NCBI RefSeq assembly: GCF_900109295.1
Contig: NZ_FOIZ01000001.1
Location: 1,116,001 to 1,180,000 of the forward strand
Length of the DNA: 64,000 bases
Origin: Cognatiyoonia koreensis
GTDB taxonomy: Bacteria > Pseudomonadota > Alphaproteobacteria > Rhodobacterales > Rhodobacteraceae
Direction: 5' to 3'
The notes beneath the pieces are model-generated. The model made no database searches. It saw nothing but the letters and a program-made list of their open reading frames with translations, and was not told where the DNA came from. Below are positions 58,599-64,000 of this stretch, in pieces. The translations under genes and the position numbers were made by a program. Every line of letters begins with the position of its first letter. Position 1 is the stretch's first letter.

Positions 58599-61246
58599 AG
58601 TGCCTCCAATACTGCTTTCGCAGCCGCTATGGCCGCCTCTGCGTTCTTTGCTGATGCACCGCCGCCTTGAGCCATATCAGGACGACCGCCGCCGCCCTTT
58701 CCACCCAGTTCCGGGGTCGCAGCGCGCAACATATCGACTGCAGAAAGGCGATCCGTCAGATCATCGGTTACGCCGGCGGCGACGGCTGCCTTACCACCTG
58801 CGTCTGCAATCAATAGGACGGCACCGCTTCCGATGGATGACTTGATTTCGTCAATGATCGACGGCAAATCCTTACCAGTGACGCCTTGCAACACTTTCGA
58901 CTGAAATTTTATGCCGTTAACGGTCTCGGGTTCGTCCTCAGACACGCCGCCGCCGCCCATCGCAAGCTCACGGCGCAATTGCGCCACTTCGTTCGACAGC
59001 GCCTTGCGTTCATCCATCAACGCTTTGATGCGATCTGGCACCTCTGCTGCCGGTGCCTTCAGCGCAAGGGCAGCTTCAGCCAATCGATGATCCTGCTGAC
59101 GCAAGTAGTCCAGCGCCGCCTGCCCTGTCAGCGCTTCGATCCGTCGAACGCCGGCACTCGATGCACTGTCACCAAGACAGACAAATGCGCCGATCTCTCC
59201 AAGTTGAGACACATGCGTTCCACCACACAGTTCAAGGCTATAGGTCTGACCGTCTGTCCCTTTGCCCGATCCTTCCTTGCGCCCCATTGACACGACCCGG
59301 ACCTCATCACCGTATTTCTCGCCGAACAGCGCCTGCGCGCCAAGTGCGCGCGCATCATCCGGTGTCATGATACGGGTAGAAACCCGCGTGTTCTGCCGGA
59401 TCAATGCGTTTACGTCGCGTTCTATCACATCCAACTCGTCCAGCGTGAGCGCCTTCGTGTGACTGAAATCGAACCGCAAACGATCCGGTGCATTCAACGA
59501 TCCGCGTTGCGCGATATGATCACCCAAGGCTTCGCGCAAGGCTTCGTTCAACAGATGCGTGGCCGAATGGTTCGCCTGAATTGCCGTACGACGGTCTGCG
59601 GCCACGGATAGCGCTGCGGCCTGCCCCTTGGACACGCGCCCTTCGGTGACTTCACCGATATGGATATAGACACCTGCCACTTTCTTTGTGTCGGTGACTG
59701 CAACGGTTCCTGTCTCGGTCTTGATAAGGCCCGCATCACCAACCTGACCGCCGGCCTCGGCGTAGAATGGCGTTTGGTTCAAAACGATCTGGACAATGCC
59801 ATCAGCAGAATTCACCTCAGCACCGTCGCTCACAAGTGCAAGGACCTGCCCCTCTGCCGTCAATGTGTCATAACCCAGGAAGTCGGTCACACCGTGGGCA
59901 TCAGCGATATCAAACCAAACGGTCGCATCAGCCTCTGCTCCGGTGCCTGACCAGGCGGCACGGGCCTTCGCTTTCTGCTCAGCCATTGCAGCCTCAAATC
60001 CGGCTACATCGACATTGCGCCCCTTCTCGCGCAGTGCATCCTGCGTGAGATCAAGCGGAAATCCATAGGTGTCATAAAGTTTGAACGCGGCTTCGCCCGG
60101 CAGATCGACATCACCTTCCAGATTGCTCAACTCGTCATCCAAAAGCTTTAGGCCACGATCCAACGTCGTCTTGAAACGCACTTCCTCGTTCAACAGCGTG
60201 TCTTCGATAAGGCGCTGGCCCTGACCCAGCTCCGGATAGGCCGTGCCCATCTGTTTGACCAATTCGGGAACCAACCGGTGCATGACGGGGTCCTTGCTGC
60301 CAAGCAAATGGGCGTGGCGCATTGCGCGGCGCATAATGCGACGCAACACATAGCCGCGGCCCTCATTTGACGGCAAAACTCCTTCTGCGATCAGGAACGA
60401 GGTCGATCTCAAATGGTCCGCAATCACGCGATGGTGCGTGTTGCCATCTCCGTCGGGGTCGGTCGACGTCGCATTTGCGGACGCTTCGATCAACGCACGC
60501 ATCAGGTCGGTGTCATAGTTGTCATGCTTGCCCTGCAGCAACGCGCCGATGCGCTCCAAACCCATCCCGGTATCGATGGACTGCATGTCGAGCGGTTTCA
60601 TCGTTCCATCTTCGAACTGCTCATTCTGCATGAACACAACGTTCCAGATCTCGATGAACCGATCGCCATCCTCTTGGTCCGATCCAGGCGGACCACCCCA
60701 AATGCTGTCGCCGTGATCATAGAAGATTTCCGTGCAAGGGCCACATGGGCCAGTCGGGCCCATCCGCCAGAAATTGTCATCCGTCGCGATGCGGATGATC
60801 CGATCATCAGGGACACCAACTTTCTTCCAAATGTCGGCCGCCTCGTCGTCAGTATGGTAGACGGTGACCAGCAACCGATCCTTGTTGATCGAGAAATCCT
60901 GAGTCAGCAGGTTCCAAGCGTACGGGATCGCCTCGGACTTGAAGTAATCGCCGAAGCTGAAATTGCCGAGCATTTCAAAAAAGGTATGGTGCCGCGCGGT
61001 ATAACCAACGTTATCAAGATCGTTGTGCTTACCGCCTGCCCGAACGCATTTCTGTGCCGTGGTGGCGCGCTGAAAGGGACCGCTTTCGACACCGGTAAAG
61101 CGGTTTTTGAACTGAACCATGCCCGAGTTAGTGAACATGAGCGTAGGGTCATTGCGCGGCACCAGCGGGCTTGATGCGACGACTTCATGTCCGTTCTTCT
61201 CGAAGAAGTTCAGAAACGTTGACCGGATGTCGGAAAGACTTGTCAT
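58595..61246 (-). CDS. alaS: Alanyl-tRNA synthetase
   Basis: An 883-residue enzyme that charges tRNA(Ala). The catalytic core starts '[32 protein letters not shown]'. The editing domain holds NHSATHLL and CGGTHVSQ, and the C-terminal part ends with the Gly-rich '[17 protein letters not shown]'. A separate AlaX protein is encoded at 3848. It is followed by the DUF1330 gene with a four-base overlap and lies 139 bases from recA. Confidence 0.97.
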   Translation of the reverse strand: MTSLSDIRSTFLNFFEKNGHEVVASSPLVPRNDPTLMFTNSGMVQFKNRFTGVESGPFQRATTAQKCVRAGGKHNDLDNVGYTARHHTFFEMLGNFSFGDYFKSEAIPYAWNLLTQDFSINKDRLLVTVYHTDDEAADIWKKVGVPDDRIIRIATDDNFWRMGPTGPCGPCTEIFYDHGDSIWGGPPGSDQEDGDRFIEIWNVVFMQNEQFEDGTMKPLDMQSIDTGMGLERIGALLQGKHDNYDTDLMRALIEASANATSTDPDGDGNTHHRVIADHLRSTSFLIAEGVLPSNEGRGYVLRRIMRRAMRHAHLLGSKDPVMHRLVPELVKQMGTAYPELGQGQRLIEDTLLNEEVRFKTTLDRGLKLLDDELSNLEGDVDLPGEAAFKLYDTYGFPLDLTQDALREKGRNVDVAGFEAAMAEQKAKARAAWSGTGAEADATVWFDIADAHGVTDFLGYDTLTAEGQVLALVSDGAEVNSADGIVQIVLNQTPFYAEAGGQVGDAGLIKTETGTVAVTDTKKVAGVYIHIGEVTEGRVSKGQAAALSVAADRRTAIQANHSATHLLNEALREALGDHIAQRGSLNAPDRLRFDFSHTKALTLDELDVIERDVNALIRQNTRVSTRIMTPDDARALGAQALFGEKYGDEVRVVSMGRKEGSGKGTDGQTYSLELCGGTHVSQLGEIGAFVCLGDSASSAGVRRIEALTGQAALDYLRQQDHRLAEAALALKAPAAEVPDRIKALMDERKALSNEVAQLRRELAMGGGGVSEDEPETVNGIKFQSKVLQGVTGKDLPSIIDEIKSSIGSGAVLLIADAGGKAAVAAGVTDDLTDRLSAVDMLRAATPELGGKGGGGRPDMAQGGGASAKNAEAAIAAAKAVLEAL

Positions 61247-61321
61247 GGCGGGCTTTCAGATGCGTTGTGGTTCGCGGCAGAAATAGCCCTCGCCCTGCGG
61301 ACTGTCCACAGTGGAGACAAA

Positions 61322-61350
61322 CGAAAAGAGGGGCATGATTGCATGCCCCT
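61322..61350 (-). terminator. Rho-independent terminator after recA
   Basis: On the minus strand AGGGGCATG and CATGCCCCT (61350-61342 and 61337-61329) form a 9-bp stem with a 4-base loop, followed by CTTTTCGT. It begins 36 bases after the recA stop. Confidence 0.85.
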
Positions 61351-61385
61351 CCATCATTGTTCTATTCGTTCACGCCAATGACTGG

Positions 61386-62471
61386 CTAGACTTCCACCAG
61401 GTCATCATCAGTGTCGCCACTTTCATCCTGATCGCTCATGTCGAAATCAAGGCCGTGCGCGGCACGAATTTTATCCTCGATCTCATTTGCGATCTTTGGA
61501 TTCTCCTTCAGAAACAGCTTGGAATTCTCGCGGCCCTGCCCAATCCGTTCGTCGCCGTAGCTGAACCATGCGCCGGACTTCTCGACAATCCCGGCCTTCA
61601 CGCCAAGGTCCAGCAATTCACCAGTCTTTGATATGCCTTCGCCATACATGATGTCGAATTCGACTTGCTTGAAAGGTGGTGCGACTTTGTTCTTGACCAC
61701 CTTCACACGGGTTGCGTTCCCGACAACCTCATCACGGTCTTTCAAGGCGCCGATGCGACGGATATCCAGACGAACAGAAGCATAGAATTTCAACGCGTTT
61801 CCGCCTGTCGTGGTCTCGGGAGACCCGAACATAACGCCGATCTTCATGCGGATTTGGTTGATAAAGATGACCATACAACCCGAACGGTTGATCGAACCAG
61901 TCAGCTTGCGCATCGCCTGGCTCATAAGCCGGGCATGTACGCCGACAGAACTGTCGCCCATGTCGCCTTCAAGTTCGGACTTTGGCGTCAGTGCAGCGAC
62001 CGAATCCACAATGACCATGCTGACAGCACCTGAGCGCACAAGCGTATCGACGATTTCCAACGCCTGTTCACCCGTGTCGGGCTGCGAAATCAGCAATTCA
62101 TCAAGATTGACGCCCAGCTTCTTGGCGTATTGCGGATCAAGCGCGTGTTCTGCGTCAACAAATGCGCAAACCCCGCCTTTTTTCTGTTCTTCCGCAATCG
62201 CATGCAGCGTCAGCGTTGTCTTACCGGAGGATTCAGGTCCGTAGATTTCGATGACCCGGCCCTTCGGCAGACCACCAATGCCAAGCGCGATATCCAGACC
62301 AAGCGACCCGGTCGATGTCGCCTCAATGTCGCGCATCGCGTTATCGCCGCCAAGCGTCATGATCGACCCTTTGCCGAACTGACGTTCGATTTGCGCCAGC
62401 GCGCTATCTAGCGCCTTTTGCTTATCGGATGTTTTCTTGTCTGCCATTTTGAGGAGTTCTGCCGTTGCCAT
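61386..62471 (-). CDS. recA: Recombinase RecA
   Basis: A 361-residue recombinase for homologous recombination and SOS induction. Walker [10 protein letters not shown], '[13 protein letters not shown]' and 'VVIDSVAAL'-like '[21 protein letters not shown]' are typical; the C-terminal tail is acidic ([11 protein letters not shown]). The first ATG (62471) has AGGACAGGAC upstream; a second ATG eight codons later is possible. A LexA-type box lies about 50 bases upstream. Confidence 0.97.
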   Translation of the reverse strand: MATAELLKMADKKTSDKQKALDSALAQIERQFGKGSIMTLGGDNAMRDIEATSTGSLGLDIALGIGGLPKGRVIEIYGPESSGKTTLTLHAIAEEQKKGGVCAFVDAEHALDPQYAKKLGVNLDELLISQPDTGEQALEIVDTLVRSGAVSMVIVDSVAALTPKSELEGDMGDSSVGVHARLMSQAMRKLTGSINRSGCMVIFINQIRMKIGVMFGSPETTTGGNALKFYASVRLDIRRIGALKDRDEVVGNATRVKVVKNKVAPPFKQVEFDIMYGEGISKTGELLDLGVKAGIVEKSGAWFSYGDERIGQGRENSKLFLKENPKIANEIEDKIRAAHGLDFDMSDQDESGDTDDDLVEV

Positions 62472-62520
62472 GTGTCCTGTCCTTATGTCACGCCCCTGTC
62501 AGGGCGGCAATCACTGCTGT

Positions 62521-62535
62521 GTTCTTTTTCTGTTC
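62521..62535 (-). promoter_or_regulatory. LexA (SOS) box upstream of recA
   Basis: GTTC-TTTTTCT-GTTC is an exact GTTC-N7-GTTC, the alphaproteobacterial LexA operator. It ends 50 bases before the recA start. A further TCTCAT...ATGAGA inverted repeat (62534-62551) overlaps its end. Confidence 0.82.
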
Positions 62536-62665
62536 TCATTTCGATATGAGACCAAAAAGAGAACATTGCAACTAAAATTTTACAGATCGAGCATCCGACA
62601 AAGGTGGTTAAGAAAGGGTTGATGGCATAGGATCGTCTGCAAGAAACTGACAAAGGCTGCGCTAA

Positions 62666-63265
62666 ATGCTTGTTTTCTGGGATGAAAGACTGGTGCTGTT
62701 TTCCGTACCGAAAACAGGATCGACCGCCTTGGAAGGCGCGCTGGCACCATATGCCGCGCTGGTTATCCGAAATCCTCCGCAGCTAAAACACGCGCCCTGC
62801 TATCGCTACAGGCGATTCCTGCGTCCCTATTTCAAACAAGCAGGCGGCGTGGATGAAATGGAAACGGTCGCACTTGTGCGGCATCCGATCGCCTGGCTTT
62901 CAAGTTGGTACCGCTATCGGTACCGCGAAGAACTCATCGGGCATCCCAACTCGACCCGCAATGTTACCTTTGATGATTTCGTAATTGAATACTGCAAAGG
63001 TAAACCTGCGCCGTTCGCGAATGTCGGATCACAGGCCCGCTTTCTTACCATTGACGGCGATCAAATCGGTGTCGGTCATCTGTTTCGCTATGAGGCCATC
63101 GACAAGGCCGTTGCGTTCTTCGAAGAACGGCTTGGCCAGTCGATCACGCTCAACAAGCGCAACGTTTCACCCGCCCTCGACACACCACTGTCTGCTGACG
63201 TGGAGGCGAAACTACGCGACAAATGTGATGGTGAGTTCGCAATATGGGAGGCGGGTCAGTCCTGA
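62666..63265 (+). CDS. Sulfotransferase-fold protein (often misnamed gamma-glutamyl kinase)
   Basis: A 199-residue protein with a sulfotransferase P-loop-like fold: the 5'-phosphosulfate-binding loop [14 protein letters not shown] (residues 13-26) and the 3'-phosphate loop [18 protein letters not shown] (about 69-86). Homologues in roseobacters are often labelled 'gamma-glutamyl kinase', which these motifs do not support. Substrate unknown, perhaps a cell-surface glycan (inference). Its end overlaps glpK by ten bases on the opposite strand. Confidence 0.82.
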   Translation: MLVFWDERLVLFSVPKTGSTALEGALAPYAALVIRNPPQLKHAPCYRYRRFLRPYFKQAGGVDEMETVALVRHPIAWLSSWYRYRYREELIGHPNSTRNVTFDDFVIEYCKGKPAPFANVGSQARFLTIDGDQIGVGHLFRYEAIDKAVAFFEERLGQSITLNKRNVSPALDTPLSADVEAKLRDKCDGEFAIWEAGQS

Positions 63266-64000
63266 CAGGTCAGCGTTCTGCGGATTGCATCCTGCCAACC
63301 TGCATAGCGACGCTCACGAGTTTCCGCGTCCATCTCTGGCTCGAACCGGCGATCCAAGGCCCAGTTCGCAGCGAACGCTTCCATATCAGGATAAATTCCC
63401 GCACGCATTCCCGCCAACCACGCGACCCCAAGGGCAGTCGTCTCAAGCACTTCAGGTCTGTCGACAGGGGCACCGATGATGTCCGATAGAAATTGCATCG
63501 ACCAGTCAGATGCCGACATGCCGCCATCAACGCGCAAAACTGCTTTTTCCTCAGCGCCTTGCCAGTCGTTCTTCATTGCCTCCAGTAGCTCGCGAGTTTG
63601 GAAACCAACACTTTCCAAGGCCGCACGGGCGAACTCCGCAGGCCCGGACCCGCGGGTCAGTCCATAGATCGCGCCGCGCGCATCAGCATCCCAATGCGGA
63701 GCACCAATTCCTGTGAAAGCAGGCACCAGATACAGCTCTTGAGTCGGGTCTGCCTTCTCGGCAAGTGGTTGGGTCTCTTTCGCATCGCGAATGATCCCCA
63801 AACCGTCGCGTAGCCACTGCACGACCGCACCGGCGATAAAAATCGACCCCTCCAACGCATAGGTCGGTTTGCCATCAAACTGATAAGCAATTGTGCCAAG
63901 CAGGCGGTTCTGGCTGGTGACAAGCGTATCGCCTGTGTTCAGCAGTGCAAAGCAACCCGTGCCATACGTCGATTTCAACATGCCCGGCTGAAAACAGGCT
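63256..64000 (-). CDS. glpK: Glycerol kinase, C-terminal part (5' end outside window)
   Basis: The last 247 codons of a glycerol kinase. It enters from the right edge as '...[16 protein letters not shown]', then '[24 protein letters not shown]', '[27 protein letters not shown]' and '[22 protein letters not shown]' follow: the FGGY ATP-binding and glycerol-kinase features. It phosphorylates glycerol. The overlap of ten bases with the sulfotransferase-fold gene is convergent. Confidence 0.95.
   Translation of the reverse strand, partial: ACFQPGMLKSTYGTGCFALLNTGDTLVTSQNRLLGTIAYQFDGKPTYALEGSIFIAGAVVQWLRDGLGIIRDAKETQPLAEKADPTQELYLVPAFTGIGAPHWDADARGAIYGLTRGSGPAEFARAALESVGFQTRELLEAMKNDWQGAEEKAVLRVDGGMSASDWSMQFLSDIIGAPVDRPEVLETTALGVAWLAGMRAGIYPDMEAFAANWALDRRFEPEMDAETRERRYAGWQDAIRRTLTCQD

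Noticed and set aside
60413..61174. 253-codon frame antisense to alaS
   Set aside because: alaS is complete over this region; no supporting signals.
1..64000. Insertion sequences, prophage, integrons or CRISPR arrays
   Set aside because: No transposase, integrase, phage structural gene or regularly spaced direct repeats were seen; the tRNA genes are not followed by integrase genes or visible attachment repeats.

Overview
The window is ordinary, gene-dense chromosome of an alphaproteobacterium, almost certainly a marine Rhodobacterales (roseobacter group) species. Pointers are the DMSP demethylase dmdA followed by acuI, a trgA-trgB-cysK locus, a permuted two-piece tmRNA gene, SspB-alpha, the F1-ATPase inhibitor zeta family (DUF1476), a stand-alone corrinoid protein and homocysteine methyltransferase in place of a long MetH, and a GTTC-N7-GTTC SOS box before recA. 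I see no insertion sequence, prophage, integron or CRISPR array. These statements rest on reading the sequence and on family knowledge; no database search was run.

Layout. 1-1700: the start of an EnvZ-like kinase running off the left edge, a divergent metallo-beta-lactamase-fold hydrolase, tRNA-Asn and tRNA-Ser. 1.7-7.9 kb: an AI-2E-type permease, then a leftward overlapping run of a small membrane protein, an M35-type peptidase, an AlaX editing protein, an MscS-type channel and a cysteine synthase. 8-12.4 kb: trgB, trgA, cyclopropane fatty acid synthase and photolyase, which with cysK recall the Rhodobacter tellurite and photo-oxidative stress locus. 12.4-23.1 kb: a cysteine-desulfurase-like protein, a BCCT transporter, acuI, dmdA and four small genes forming one tightly overlapping leftward operon (DUF2182, DUF1326, DinB, a Cys-rich small protein, dmdA, acuI). 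It is controlled from a 64-base divergent region that holds two TGTCwGACA palindromes beside a GntR-type regulator. Downstream of the regulator lie an orphan solute-binding protein, an APH-like kinase and a DUF4345 protein.

23.1-34.9 kb: an RTX M10 metalloprotease, ssrA (tag ANDNHAPVAVAA), a DUF1194 protein, chrB/chrA, sspB, fumC with two small overlapping genes, a P450 paired with a membrane alpha/beta-hydrolase, ccdA and tusA. 35-43 kb: RNase E with a long structured leader, a DctB/DctD pair in which DctD lacks GAFTGA, and purQ-purS-purC. 43.3-49.8 kb: the ATPase inhibitor, an MprF-like protein, the two MetH-replacement parts (homocysteine methyltransferase and corrinoid protein) around a radical SAM gene, DUF1638 and sufE. 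49.9-64 kb: a lipoprotein, rnd, purN-purM, a CAT tRNA, icd, DUF4328, typA, an SCP2 protein, DUF1330, alaS, recA, a sulfotransferase and the C-terminal part of glpK running off the right edge.

The most unusual unit is the dmd operon. DMSP uptake (BCCT), demethylation (DmdA) and acryloyl-CoA reduction (AcuI) are joined to two Cys/His-rich DUF proteins and a DinB-fold protein of unknown role, under an apparently autoregulated, probably leaderless GntR gene.
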